From Actinomycetota bacterium (GTDB taxonomy: Bacteria; Actinomycetota; Actinomycetes; S36-B12; CAIYMF01), in assembly GCA_026393115.1 (NCBI GenBank), contig JAPLAU010000008.1:310001-374000 (forward strand): 64,000 nt of DNA, in the 5' to 3' direction. Position 1 is the first letter of the stretch. Every line of letters starts with the position of its first letter. Below are positions 26,172 to 35,653 of the stretch, piece after piece. The notes under the pieces were generated by a model that made no database searches, was not told where the DNA came from, and saw nothing but the letters and a program-made list of their open reading frames with translations. Made by a program: the position numbers and the translations under genes.

Positions 26172-27651
26172 ACTGTTTATCGACGGTGAATGGCAGTCGG
26201 CCGCGCAAGGTAAGACGCGAGAGATTCGTTGCCCCGCTGACGGAACTCTCGTCGCCACAGTGGATGAAGCGACGCGCGAAGATACCGACCGTGCGATTGC
26301 GGCCGCACGCCGCGCGTTCGATGATGACCGCTGGTCGTCGGTCAGCCCGACCGAGCGTGGGCGCTTCCTTGAACGAGTGGCCGACTTACTCGAGCGCGAT
26401 GCCGAGGAAATCGCACGGGCCGAGTCACTCGATACGGGCAAGCGCATGGTCGAATCGCGTTACGACGTGGCAGATGTGGTGCGCGCCTTCCGATACACCG
26501 CGGGCCTCGCCGACAAGAATCTCGGCCGTGTGATCGATGCCGGAGTCGACGGTTCGTCGTCGCGCGTCGTGTACGAACCAGTGGGCGTGTGCGGTCTCAT
26601 CACGCCGTGGAATTACCCGCTACTGCAGACATCGTGGAAAGTGGCGCCTGCGCTCGCGGCTGGAAACACGTTTGTACTCAAGCCCAGCGAACTCACTCCT
26701 TCGACCGCGATCATCCTCATGCGCTTGCTGGCCGAAGCCGGACTTCCCGCAGGTGTTGGAAACCTCGTGCTGGGCGCTGGCGCTGAGGCCGGCGCCCCAC
26801 TTTCCGATCATCCCGATGTCGACATGGTGTCGTTCACAGGTGGCCTCGTGACCGGTCGTCGGGTGATGGCTGCTGCGGCTGCCACGGTGAAGAAGGTCGC
26901 GCTCGAACTCGGTGGCAAGAACCCGAACATCATCTTCGCTGACGCCGACCTCGACGCAGCGGTCGACAACGCACTCACCGCGGTGTTCTTGCACTCCGGT
27001 CAGGTGTGTTCTGCAGGGGCGCGTCTAATCGTGCACGAGTCGATTCACGATTCGTTCGTTGATCGTGTGGTCGAGGGTGCTCGCCGCATTCGTTTGGGTG
27101 GACCTTTCGATCCGATGGCCGAAACCGGCTCGTTGATTTCCGCTGCTCATCGCGACAAGGTGGCCGCCTACGTTGCGGGCGCACTCGCCGAAGGTGCGGT
27201 GCTGCGCTGCGGTGGGGGCATTCCAACAGATTCCGCACTTGCCAACGGTTTCTTCTTTGAGCCCACGGTGCTCGACGGTTGCACCACCGCCATGACATGC
27301 GTGCAAGACGAATCGTTCGGCCCAGTGTTGACGGTCGAGACCTTCACCGACGAGACAGAGGCGGTGCGCCTTGGCAACGACACGATCTACGGCCTCGCCG
27401 GTGCCGTCTGGACCAGCGACGGTGCTCGCGCGCACCGCGTAGCGTCGGCCTTGCGCCACGGAACTGTGTGGATTAACGACTATCACCCGTACCAACCGCA
27501 AGCCGAGTGGGGCGGATTCAAGCAGTCGGGCGTTGGCCGCGAACTCGGCCTGGCAGGTTTAGCAGAGTACGTCGAACCCAAGCACATTCATGAGAGTCTG
27601 GCCCCGGCGCCGAGTGGATGGTTCGGTTCGAAGGAGGCGAGCAACGGATGA
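26164..27651 (+). CDS. betB: Betaine aldehyde dehydrogenase
   Basis: A 495-residue NAD(P)-dependent aldehyde dehydrogenase converting betaine aldehyde to glycine betaine in the cytoplasm. Visible motifs are [30 protein letters not shown], the FTGG loop, catalytic ELGGKNPNI (Glu) and [10 protein letters not shown] (catalytic Cys). ATG 26164 is preceded by GAGGAGG and overlaps the betA stop by 8 bases. proV begins inside its stop codon. The enzyme assignment as BetB rests on BetA next door; closely related aldehyde dehydrogenases can have other substrates. Confidence 0.9.
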   Translation: MPELFIDGEWQSAAQGKTREIRCPADGTLVATVDEATREDTDRAIAAARRAFDDDRWSSVSPTERGRFLERVADLLERDAEEIARAESLDTGKRMVESRYDVADVVRAFRYTAGLADKNLGRVIDAGVDGSSSRVVYEPVGVCGLITPWNYPLLQTSWKVAPALAAGNTFVLKPSELTPSTAIILMRLLAEAGLPAGVGNLVLGAGAEAGAPLSDHPDVDMVSFTGGLVTGRRVMAAAAATVKKVALELGGKNPNIIFADADLDAAVDNALTAVFLHSGQVCSAGARLIVHESIHDSFVDRVVEGARRIRLGGPFDPMAETGSLISAAHRDKVAAYVAGALAEGAVLRCGGGIPTDSALANGFFFEPTVLDGCTTAMTCVQDESFGPVLTVETFTDETEAVRLGNDTIYGLAGAVWTSDGARAHRVASALRHGTVWINDYHPYQPQAEWGGFKQSGVGRELGLAGLAEYVEPKHIHESLAPAPSGWFGSKEASNG

Positions 27652-28721
27652 CGCAGTCAGCTGATCCGGACGCTTCCGCGGAGGCAGCTATCTCGGTGCG
27701 TTCGCTCTGGAAGGTGTTCGGCCCCAAGGCGGACAGCATCGTTGGTACGCCTCTTGCTGGCCTGAGTCGCGCTGAGCTGCTTGAGCAAACTGGCTGTGTC
27801 GCAGCAGTTCGAGATGTCAGTTTTGATGTGGCCCCCGGCGAGGTCTTCGTTGTGATGGGTCTGTCGGGGTCAGGCAAGTCAACACTCGTGCGGTGCCTCA
27901 CGAGATTGATTGAGCCGACTGCGGGAAGTGTGCTTGTCAGTGGTGAAGACATCCTGAAAGCGTCACCTGCCCGCCTGCGCGAGCTTCGCCGGACGCGATT
28001 TTCAATGGTGTTCCAACACTTCGGGCTTCTGCCGCATCGCCGCGTCATCGATAACATCGCGTACAGCCTTGAGGTGAATGGCGTCAAGAAGGAAATGAGG
28101 CATAAGCGGGCTCACGAGGTCATCGAGCTCGTCGGTCTCCACGGCTACGCCAACCACTACCCCGAGCAACTCTCAGGGGGTATGCAGCAACGCGTGGGCC
28201 TAGCCCGTGCCTTAGCGGTCGATCCAGAGGTAATGCTTCTTGACGAGCCATTTAGTGCGCTCGACCCGTTGATCAGGCGAGACATGCAGAACGAGGTCAA
28301 ACGGTTACACCGCGATCTGGGCAAGACGATGGTCTTCATTACGCACGACCTTGCGGAGGCACTGAAACTCGGCGACCGCATCGCCATCATGCGAGATGGT
28401 GCTGTCGTGCAGATGGGAACACCTGCCGAAGTTGTCGCCAATCCGGCCGACGAGTACGTTGCCGACTTCGTTCGCGACGTGCCGAAGTCACACGTACTCA
28501 CCTTGGGCGCGATCGCGAGACCTGCCGAACCGGGTGAGTACCTCGACGGCCCGAGACTTGATGTGACGACCCTGATCCGAGACGCGAGCCCGGTCATCGC
28601 CGATGCCAGCGGACCGATCGTTGTAATCGCAAACGGTGAGGCGGTGGGAGTGGTCACCAGCGACGATGTCTTGCGGCTCATTGCCAGTGAGCCGACTGCA
28701 AGCGAACACGAAGCACGATGA
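27648..28721 (+). CDS. proV: Glycine betaine/proline-type ABC transporter ATP-binding protein
   Basis: A 357-residue ABC ATPase of the ProV/OpuAA quaternary amine group. The Walker A motif is GLSGSGKST, the signature LSGGMQQRV and Walker [13 protein letters not shown]. The N-terminal [13 protein letters not shown] and the [16 protein letters not shown] segment are typical of this subfamily. A C-terminal stretch (about residues 280-350) resembles a single CBS-like unit, which in OpuA senses ionic strength. It starts with an ATGA overlap to betB and is followed with another 4-base overlap by the permease. Confidence 0.94.
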   Translation: MTQSADPDASAEAAISVRSLWKVFGPKADSIVGTPLAGLSRAELLEQTGCVAAVRDVSFDVAPGEVFVVMGLSGSGKSTLVRCLTRLIEPTAGSVLVSGEDILKASPARLRELRRTRFSMVFQHFGLLPHRRVIDNIAYSLEVNGVKKEMRHKRAHEVIELVGLHGYANHYPEQLSGGMQQRVGLARALAVDPEVMLLDEPFSALDPLIRRDMQNEVKRLHRDLGKTMVFITHDLAEALKLGDRIAIMRDGAVVQMGTPAEVVANPADEYVADFVRDVPKSHVLTLGAIARPAEPGEYLDGPRLDVTTLIRDASPVIADASGPIVVIANGEAVGVVTSDDVLRLIASEPTASEHEAR

Positions 28722-30676
28722 CGACCGTTCGAGGGCTCCTGTCGAGGCGATGGGTCCTCGTTCTGATCGTTGTGATCACGTGGGTCATCTTGGCTGCTGC
28801 CCTCAAGGGCGTTTCTACCTTGGAGTTATCGACCGCGGCCGACACTCCGTTTACTGCATGGTTGCGCGATCTCGCGGCCTCGATTCGGGGCAATCGAACC
28901 AAGAGCCCCGCCTTCCTCTATTTCTTTAACCCGATTCGGCTCGGAGTCCAAGGGTTCATCGAACCCATTCGCAGCGTGATCGCCGTGCCCGCAGAAGGTG
29001 ACCTCATTCCCCTGTTCGGCTGGCTAGGTGTCGTCGCGCTGATCGGCTACATCGTCTACGCGACATCAAACCTGCGTACCTCCGTGCTATCAATGGCTCT
29101 CGTTTTCGGCTGTGGGGTGCTGGGTGTCTGGGCCGACAGCATGGACACGCTCGCACTTACGCTGGGGGCGGTTTTCCTCTCCCTTCTGATCGGCTTTCCA
29201 CTCGGCGTATGGGCCGGGCTGAACGATCGCGTGATGGCCGTCATTCGACCAGTTCTTGACCTTGCTCAGATTCTTCCGACGCTGGTGTATCTGGCGCCTC
29301 TGGCTCTTGTCTTTCTCATCGGTATTGCATCGGCAACGATTGCAACCTTGATCTACAGCATTCCAATCTGCATTCGGATAACCGCACACGCTGTGCGTAG
29401 CCTTAAAGCCGGGCCCGTCGAGGCAGCGCAATCGATGGGCTCAACGCGTTGGCAATTACTCACCAAAGTGCAACTACCAATGGCCCGGCAAACTCTCATT
29501 CTCGGTGTCAACCAGACGACCTTGGCAGCGCTTTCTTTCGTAGTGATTGCGGCCCTGATCGGCGCTCCGGGACTCGGCAAGCCGGTGATCGATGCCCTCA
29601 CGATCCGCAACGTCGGTGACGGACTCACCGCAGGGTTGGCCGTGGTGTTGCTCGCAGTCATGCTCGATCGAGCCACTACTGCGGCAGTCTTGCGCAGCCA
29701 GTCCTACGTACCGGTCGCCGGCCCGGCTCTCATCCGCCGTCGCATCGGTCTGATCGGGGGGGGAATCGCCACGGTGGTGGCGATCGTGCTCTCGCGCAAT
29801 CAGTTGTGGGCTGCGGTGTTCCCGCCGCAACTCAATTTCGGTGAAGAAATCTCGGCCTTCTTCGACACGATCGTTTCTTGGGTCACCAGCACTTTCGACT
29901 TCCTGACTACGGGGCTCAATACCGCCTTCACCACGATCATGCTTAATCCGTTAGAAGGCCTGCTGGCCAACTCGCCCTGGTACCTGACGATCACAGCCAT
30001 CTCACTAGTAGCCCTCATCGTGGGTGGCCGCAACGTTGCGGTGCTCTCTGTGTTCTTAATGTTGGCGGTTGTGGCAATCGGTCTATGGCACGACACGATG
30101 ATCACCCTCTCGCAGGTGTTGCTAGCAACGGCTGTAGTCATGGTGGTGGGGGTGGTTCTCGGCGTCATCGCCGGCCGTAGCGAACGGGCTGAGCGCTTTC
30201 TCAAGCCGGTGTTAGACGCAGGTCAGACTCTGCCAGCTTTCGTCTATTTGGTGCCGGTTCTGGCTCTATTCGGCCCCACCCGATTCGCTGCCATCGTGTG
30301 TGGTGTTTTCTACGCGGCCCCTGTGGTGGTGCGAGTGGTCGCAGACGGGGTGAAGGGCGTTCCCTCAGACATGGTGGAAGCGGCTGTGGCGTCAGGATCG
30401 ACAACCACCCAGGTCATCACCAAAGTGCAGTTACCGGCCTCCAAGAAGTCGTTGCTGCTCGGTGCGAATCAGGGTCTGATCTTCGTATTAGCGGTCATCG
30501 TGATCGGAGGGCTCGTGGGGGCGGGCGGTCTGGGGTACCTCGTACTTGTGGGCCAATCCAAGCCCGAGCTCACCGGTAAGGGGCTTGCTGCAGGGCTCGC
30601 GATCGTGCTTTTGGGAATTATGCTCGACCGAATCGCGCATGCAAGTGCGCAGCGATCGGACAGGTCGTCCTCATGA
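28718..30676 (+). CDS. proW: ProW-type permease with two tandem transmembrane domains in one chain
   Basis: A 652-residue membrane protein holding two complete BPD-type permease domains. Each has an EAA coupling loop: [20 protein letters not shown] at about residue 235 and [20 protein letters not shown] at about 554, and each half repeats the LDxxQxLPxxVYLxP motif. Usual ProW proteins contain one domain and act as homodimers; here a gene duplication-fusion replaces the dimer with one chain. It overlaps proV by 4 bases. Transport of glycine betaine or related compounds is inferred from the operon. Confidence 0.93.
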   Translation: MTTVRGLLSRRWVLVLIVVITWVILAAALKGVSTLELSTAADTPFTAWLRDLAASIRGNRTKSPAFLYFFNPIRLGVQGFIEPIRSVIAVPAEGDLIPLFGWLGVVALIGYIVYATSNLRTSVLSMALVFGCGVLGVWADSMDTLALTLGAVFLSLLIGFPLGVWAGLNDRVMAVIRPVLDLAQILPTLVYLAPLALVFLIGIASATIATLIYSIPICIRITAHAVRSLKAGPVEAAQSMGSTRWQLLTKVQLPMARQTLILGVNQTTLAALSFVVIAALIGAPGLGKPVIDALTIRNVGDGLTAGLAVVLLAVMLDRATTAAVLRSQSYVPVAGPALIRRRIGLIGGGIATVVAIVLSRNQLWAAVFPPQLNFGEEISAFFDTIVSWVTSTFDFLTTGLNTAFTTIMLNPLEGLLANSPWYLTITAISLVALIVGGRNVAVLSVFLMLAVVAIGLWHDTMITLSQVLLATAVVMVVGVVLGVIAGRSERAERFLKPVLDAGQTLPAFVYLVPVLALFGPTRFAAIVCGVFYAAPVVVRVVADGVKGVPSDMVEAAVASGSTTTQVITKVQLPASKKSLLLGANQGLIFVLAVIVIGGLVGAGGLGYLVLVGQSKPELTGKGLAAGLAIVLLGIMLDRIAHASAQRSDRSSS

Positions 30677-30786
30677 AAGGCCGCTTCTACCGGGTCGAGA
30701 TACAAATGCAATCAAGATAAGTGCTGCAACCACATGGTTTCAGCCTAGGATCACGCTATTCAATGCATCAGCCGAAGGGATGGCAC

Positions 30787-31803
30787 ATGACGAACACACG
30801 GGGCACGACGGTCATACTGGCCACCGCATTCGCAGCCACGAGCCTGCTGCTCGCCGCCTGCGGAAGCACCGTCAACAGCGCAACGTCGTCGAGTGCGGCA
30901 GCAGCATCGCCTTCGACCTCCGTTTCGGGCTCTGCCTCGACCTCTGCCTCAGGTGAAGCATCGAAGGCGTGCGGTAAATGGGGCATGGCGATGAATGCCT
31001 GGGTTGGATACACCGCATCCGCGCAGGTGGTGAGCAACGTCGCCAAGTCACTGGGCTGCACCATCACGCAGACCAAGCTTGACGAGGCAGCTACAACCTA
31101 CGACGCGATGGAAGCTGGCTCGGTCGACGTCGTGATCGAGGACTGGGGCGGTGGCCGCTGGAAAGAATGGGTAGACCGCGGCGCCATTAAGGAGCTAGGC
31201 GAGAACGGTAACGTCGGCCTCATTGGAATGTTTGTTCCGCAGTGGATGTGTGACAAGTACCCGGACATCGCCGACAGCGCCAATCTCAACAAGTACGCCG
31301 ACATGTTCAAGACAGCTGAGTCCGGAGACAAGGGCGCCTGGTACGAGGGCCCTCCCGGTTACACCACCATCGGCGAGAAGATGGTCAGCGCCAACAAACT
31401 CAATTACAAGGTCATCAACACCGGCTCCGAGGCTGCTCTGATCGACCTGTTTACCAAGGCCGACAAGAACCAGACTCCAGTGCTGGCGTACTGGTACACG
31501 CCGCAGTACTTCAACGCCAAAGTCAAGCTTTGCCGGGTGAACTTCCCGAAGAGCGACTGGACTGACGCTGCGAAGGCCTCGGGGCTGACGGACTACCCCG
31601 AGACCACCTTGGTCAAGTTGGCGACCACCAAGCTTGTGGAGTCAGGTGACCCGTTCGCCAACTTGGTGGCTAACTTCAAGTGGACAAACGCTGATCAAGA
31701 CTCCGTTGCGGCAGACATTGAAGGCGGCATGACTCCTGAGGCCGCCGCACAGAAGTGGATTGACGCTAACCCCGACAAGGTCAAGGCGTGGACGGGCCAG
31801 TAG
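30787..31803 (+). CDS. proX: Glycine betaine-type ABC transporter substrate-binding lipoprotein
   Basis: A 338-residue OpuAC/ProX-family binding protein. The N-terminal signal ends in a lipobox LAAC, so the mature protein is a lipoprotein anchored outside the membrane, followed by a Ser/Ala-rich linker (about 28-60). The binding domain begins at KWGMAMNAWVGYTASAQVVSNVA. It is rich in Trp and Tyr, suited to a cation cage. ATG 30787 has AAGGGA ten bases upstream. A 110-base gap separates it from proW, and a strong hairpin follows the stop. Confidence 0.93.
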   Translation: MTNTRGTTVILATAFAATSLLLAACGSTVNSATSSSAAAASPSTSVSGSASTSASGEASKACGKWGMAMNAWVGYTASAQVVSNVAKSLGCTITQTKLDEAATTYDAMEAGSVDVVIEDWGGGRWKEWVDRGAIKELGENGNVGLIGMFVPQWMCDKYPDIADSANLNKYADMFKTAESGDKGAWYEGPPGYTTIGEKMVSANKLNYKVINTGSEAALIDLFTKADKNQTPVLAYWYTPQYFNAKVKLCRVNFPKSDWTDAAKASGLTDYPETTLVKLATTKLVESGDPFANLVANFKWTNADQDSVAADIEGGMTPEAAAQKWIDANPDKVKAWTGQ

Positions 31804-31822
31804 CTGCGTTGCTTGGAATGTG

Positions 31823-31865
31823 AAAGTGAGGGGTCCGGTCCGAAAGGGTCGGGCCCCTCACTTTT
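31823..31865 (+). terminator. Intrinsic terminator after proX
   Basis: Arms AAAGTGAGGGG (31823-31833) and CCCCTCACTTT (about 31854-31864) form a long GC-rich stem closed by an internal GGTCC/GGGTC part and a GAAA loop, ending in TTTT. It lies 20 bases after the proX stop and ends 12 bases before the convergent amidohydrolase gene, so it may serve both. Confidence 0.85.
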
Positions 31866-31876
31866 CGCCTCACCCC

Positions 31877-33187
31877 TCACACGGAGTGGGCGACGCGGCC
31901 CCGCAGAAGAGTGGCAAGGCAGTGGCCGCTGAGCACCACCGCATCGACCGGCGAACCGATTGCGGAGTCGACTGCCATGAGCGCGATGTCCGCCTGTGCT
32001 CCCGGGTAGAGCGCACCGTATGGCGTGCGCCCCTGAGCGTCGGAGCCACGAACGTGGCGCCCCATGGCACGAGCACCGCCGTACGTTGCGGCGTATAGCA
32101 ATCGCGCTCCGAGATCGGGTGCGGCGTATCCCTGGTATCGCGCCACATCGAAGGCCGTGCGCACCTCGTCGAGCAAATCCAGACTCGGACTCGACGCGAG
32201 CGAGTCTGTTCCAAGAGCGATAGGCGACCCTTCGCGCAAGTAGTCGGCGATGGGCGGCGTTCCAGCTTGCAGGATCCGATTGCTGCGCGGGCACAGCGCA
32301 ACTACGGTGCCGTTCACGCGCAGCAACGCGCGGTCGTCTGCGTTGCAATGAACACCGTGGGCAGCGTGAGTGTGCGTCGACAAGCAGCCAAGGTCGGCCA
32401 GGAACCGCGTCGGGCTGACTCCGGCCCCACCTTCGCGAAGTAGTCGTAGATCCCACCCGGCCGCCCGCGCGCTATCGGCGCACGCGCCGATTCCCGACGA
32501 CACGAAGGTGCCTTCGGCGGCGGGCTCATCGAGGTGGAACTGTGAGCGCATGCCACGCTGACGACCGAGAGCGAGGATGTCGGCGAAGGGTTCTGGATCG
32601 AGGGTGTAGAGCGCGTGTGCCATCGTTCCGATCTCGCGTGACGGTGGTGCGGAATCAAGGCGCTCGACCAAATGCGCGCGACCGGAGGAATTCCAATTCG
32701 CTGCGTCGTAGCCGAACTCTTCCAAGTACGAGATACCACCGAGGCCCGTCCCACCTACGGGCGCGAGCGCGGAGGAGTCGGTGACGTCGTCTGCCGCGCT
32801 GGTGGTGCCCGTCTGCAGGAGCATGCGTGCACCGTTGGCTGCTGACTGCGCCCAATCGTCGTCGGTGGTCGATTCGCGCCGCCGGATGAGTTCCGTGATC
32901 CATTCGGTGAACGGCATTCCTGTGCCGGCCATGTCGCCGTATGACGTGTATTGCAGGTGGGTGTGCGCGTTGACCAGACCCGGCATGAGAACGCCCGACC
33001 ATTCGCGTACAGGCACCTGTGAATCGAAAGCCGCGAGTATGGCTGTGGCAGGTCCCACACCGACGATCTGTTCTCCGTCAACGGCGACGGCGCCTTCACG
33101 GATGGGCTCGACTGGCCGCCCGAATTCATCGGCGATCGGAAGAACCCAGTCAGCGCGATGGATAACCAGTGAGTTGTCGGCAGGCAC
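31877..33187 (-). CDS. Amidohydrolase-superfamily deaminase (MTA/SAH/aminofutalosine deaminase-like)
   Basis: A 436-residue cytosolic metal-dependent hydrolase. Metal ligands are visible: HxH in NAHTHLQY (about residue 74), His in SQFHLDEPA, His in HAAHGVHC and Asp in ALGTDSLASSPSLDLL. The arrangement and the LCPRSNRILQAGTPP segment resemble 5-methylthioadenosine/S-adenosylhomocysteine and aminofutalosine deaminases. The specific substrate is not decidable. It is convergent with the proX operon and separated by the terminator. A link to methyl-group metabolism (SAH recycling) is possible but only inferred from neighbourhood. Confidence 0.8.
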   Translation of the reverse strand: MPADNSLVIHRADWVLPIADEFGRPVEPIREGAVAVDGEQIVGVGPATAILAAFDSQVPVREWSGVLMPGLVNAHTHLQYTSYGDMAGTGMPFTEWITELIRRRESTTDDDWAQSAANGARMLLQTGTTSAADDVTDSSALAPVGGTGLGGISYLEEFGYDAANWNSSGRAHLVERLDSAPPSREIGTMAHALYTLDPEPFADILALGRQRGMRSQFHLDEPAAEGTFVSSGIGACADSARAAGWDLRLLREGGAGVSPTRFLADLGCLSTHTHAAHGVHCNADDRALLRVNGTVVALCPRSNRILQAGTPPIADYLREGSPIALGTDSLASSPSLDLLDEVRTAFDVARYQGYAAPDLGARLLYAATYGGARAMGRHVRGSDAQGRTPYGALYPGAQADIALMAVDSAIGSPVDAVVLSGHCLATLLRGRVAHSV

Positions 33188-33320
33188 GGTCAGACTCTAG
33201 GGGACGCCGACCGTATGCACCTCGGTTGGCTCTGCCAGCGCAGTTCCCACGACAACGGGATCGTGCGGCGCTTTTCGCCCCGAATCGCAAAGCCCCGCCT
33301 ACGGCGCACGTAATGCAGGG

Positions 33321-33464
33321 ATGGCGAAGACGTTGGTGGTCGAAGGCATCTCGGGAGAGAGGGCGTACTACCCGGATGACCCGGATGCCACAGTGCCCTG
33401 TCCTCGGTGGGGCGCCGTAGTTAGCGTTGGTGAGGGAGACGCGTCAGGCCCCGCGGATGCGTAA
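33321..33464 (+). CDS. Small open frame, 47 codons, upstream of the GGDEF-EAL gene
   Basis: ATG 33321 opens a 47-residue frame starting MAKTLVVEGISGERAYYPDD and ending 8 bases before the GTG of the PAS-GGDEF-EAL gene. It has no homologue that I recognise. The tight spacing could mean a leader peptide or a small partner protein. It may equally be chance in GC-rich DNA. The rest of the 33188-33320 gap shows nothing that I can name. Confidence 0.3.
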   Translation: MAKTLVVEGISGERAYYPDDPDATVPCPRWGAVVSVGEGDASGPADA

Positions 33465-33472
33465 CCGGGGCG

Positions 33473-35563
33473 GTGGTAATCGTGCAGAGCCGGTATGAAG
33501 CCGTTCTCGACACTCTCGAGGCCGGCGTTGTGATTCACGCTGCCGACACGTCGATTCTTGAGGCCAATGAGCGCGCTCGCGTCCTTCTTGGGCTCAACGA
33601 TCTAGAAGGCCGACTCGCGACCGACCCCGAGTGGGAGTTCCTCGAAGCCGATCGCTCACCTATGGCCCTAGATCGTTTCCCGGTGATGCAGGTGATCGCA
33701 TCAGGAAAACCACTCAATGGCCTGGTGTTGATTATTCGACCACCTGGGAAGTCAGACGTCTGGTGCGAAGTTAGTGCGGTTCCCGTTGTTGACGATGTCG
33801 GACAGTTGCGGGAAGTCGTCGTGACGTTCATCGATATCACCGAGCGCAAGCGCGTAGAGGAAGAGTTGATCGCGAGCGAAGAACTGCTGCGGGTGGTCCT
33901 CGACACGTCATCAGACGCCACGTTCCGCACCGGACCTGACCATCGAATTGAGTATGTGAACCAGCGGGTTGCGCAGATTTCCGGTATTCCAGCTAGCCAG
34001 TGGATTGGCAAGAGGATCACCGACATGGGCCTACCAGCCGAACTCGCACGCGTCTGGGAGGCGCGTCGTAGCAGTGTCTTCTCCACGGGTGAGTCGGTCA
34101 CGTTCGAGTTCGAAATCGACAACATCGAGGGTCATCGCTGGTATGAGACGACCATTGCCCCCGGGTTTGATCCTGACGGCATGGTGGTGCGCACCATCGA
34201 GACGAGTAGAGACTTCACCGATCGCAAAGCCGCGAGCGACGCGCTGCAGGAGTTGGCCACCCATGACCCTTTGACCGGGCTGGCCAATCGAACCGAACTG
34301 CTAAACGAGATCACTCGCGCATTGGGTGCGGGGCATCGTTTGGGTCGCGCGATCGGGGTCGTGCTGATGGACCTCGACCGGTTCAAGGACGTGAACGACA
34401 CCTTGGGGCACGCTGCCGGTGACGAGTTGCTGATCGCCGCAGCCACGCGCGTCGAGAGCGTGGCACGCGATGGTGACCTTGTGGCACGACTTGGCGGTGA
34501 CGAATTCGTGGTCGTGATGCGCGACCTCGAGGATCCTTCAGAAGCGCTGGCAGTTGCCATGCAACTTTTGCAGGCATTCCGGACCCCTTTCATGGTGCGC
34601 GAGGTTGAGTTGTATTCGCCCACCAGCATCGGGGTGGCAATCACGACCGATGGTGAGGACGCCGACGACCTCATGCGTGAAGCGGACACGGCGCTCTACT
34701 CTGCGAAGGAGGCGGGTCGCGATCGGGTGGCGGTGTTCAATGAAGAACTGCGCGCCGCAATCACCGGCCAGTTGGCTGTCGAGGCTGACCTGAGGCATGC
34801 ACTGACGCGGGGCCAACTCGACGTGTGGTACCAGCCTGAGATCGACCTCGAGACCGGGTTTGTGATCGCACTAGAAGCGCTGCTGCGCTGGCACCATCCC
34901 GACGGATCGGTGTGGACTGCCGACCGGTTCGTCGATGTAGCTGAGCAAACGGGACAGATACAAGAGATCGGCGATTGGGTTCTGAATCAGGCGTGCCAGC
35001 AGGCTGCCGACTGGGCCGCCAAGCGACCCGGCCAGCGAGCGACGGTGCGGGTGAACATGTCCACGCTTCAGATCGCTATGCCCGGACTCTTGTCGACTCT
35101 TGACCGGGCTTTGGCCGCGAGCGGGCTGGATCCTGGCTTGTTGTGTATCGAGATCACTGAAACGGTGTTGCTACGACAGAGCGCGATCGCTCGTGACAAC
35201 ATTGCCGGAATTCATGAGCGAGGGGCCAGCATCGCTATCGATGATTTCGGCACCGGTTACGCATCCTTGACCTACCTGAACCACTACCCCATCGATGTCA
35301 TCAAGATCGACCGTAGTTTCATCGCTGACATCACGTTGCTCGGACATAACCACCGGCTCGTGGCCGGCATCATCGCCTTGGCGACGATGCTGGGAATCAC
35401 CGTGACGGCCGAAGGGGTTGAGCGGCCGGCGCAGGTTGATCTCCTGCGCCAAATGGGATGTCCTTCAGCGCAGGGCTTTCTGTTCTCGCGGGCTCTGCCC
35501 GCGGACGAGATTACGCCGCTTCTCAACCGCAGTTACTACACAAATTCACCGGCGCTGGGGTAA
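33473..35563 (+). CDS. Sensor with two PAS domains, GGDEF and EAL domains
   Basis: A 696-residue protein for cyclic-di-GMP turnover. PAS1 is about residues 5-125 (ending TFIDITERKRVEEEL), PAS2 about 130-255 (ending SRDFTDRKAASDAL), GGDEF about 258-425 with the motif GGDEF intact at 341-345, and EAL about 440-690 with the motif EAL intact at 468-470 and DFGTGYASL downstream. Both diguanylate cyclase and phosphodiesterase activities are therefore possible. No transmembrane segment is seen, so sensing is cytoplasmic. Start GTG 33473 (or GTG 33482). The stop codon lies inside dispersed repeat copy D, which has formed the last few codons. Confidence 0.93.
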   Translation: MVIVQSRYEAVLDTLEAGVVIHAADTSILEANERARVLLGLNDLEGRLATDPEWEFLEADRSPMALDRFPVMQVIASGKPLNGLVLIIRPPGKSDVWCEVSAVPVVDDVGQLREVVVTFIDITERKRVEEELIASEELLRVVLDTSSDATFRTGPDHRIEYVNQRVAQISGIPASQWIGKRITDMGLPAELARVWEARRSSVFSTGESVTFEFEIDNIEGHRWYETTIAPGFDPDGMVVRTIETSRDFTDRKAASDALQELATHDPLTGLANRTELLNEITRALGAGHRLGRAIGVVLMDLDRFKDVNDTLGHAAGDELLIAAATRVESVARDGDLVARLGGDEFVVVMRDLEDPSEALAVAMQLLQAFRTPFMVREVELYSPTSIGVAITTDGEDADDLMREADTALYSAKEAGRDRVAVFNEELRAAITGQLAVEADLRHALTRGQLDVWYQPEIDLETGFVIALEALLRWHHPDGSVWTADRFVDVAEQTGQIQEIGDWVLNQACQQAADWAAKRPGQRATVRVNMSTLQIAMPGLLSTLDRALAASGLDPGLLCIEITETVLLRQSAIARDNIAGIHERGASIAIDDFGTGYASLTYLNHYPIDVIKIDRSFIADITLLGHNHRLVAGIIALATMLGITVTAEGVERPAQVDLLRQMGCPSAQGFLFSRALPADEITPLLNRSYYTNSPALG

Positions 35564-35603
35564 GAAAACTGCGCCTATGCGTGCTGGATGTCCCCCCATG
35601 CGT
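35556..35603 (-). repeat. Dispersed 48-50 bp element, copy D
   Basis: Fourth copy, 48 bp on the minus strand. Its terminal CCCCA overlaps the last codons and stop of the GGDEF-EAL gene. Read on the minus strand it follows the HisA-like gene by about 50 bases. All shared blocks are present. On the plus-strand right side it is followed by a long purine/G-rich run. Confidence 0.92.
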
Positions 35604-35650
35604 AAAAAGGGGGGGAGCAAGAAGGGGGAGAGGGGGAGGGAGAGGGCGGA
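35604..35650. repeat. Purine-rich G-tract region
   Basis: A run of AAAAAGGGGGGG, then GGGGG, GGGGG, GGG and GGG tracts separated by A, GA or CAAGAA, in the convergent gap between the GGDEF-EAL gene and the HisA-like gene. It abuts dispersed copy D, as the repeat at 7440 abuts copy A. G-quadruplex formation on the plus strand is possible. Confidence 0.75.
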
Positions 35651-35653
35651 AGT

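Noticed and set aside
33169-33420. Plus-strand frame of 83 codons
   Set aside because: Arg/Pro-rich low-complexity translation, crossing the amidohydrolase promoter region; no likeness to a family.
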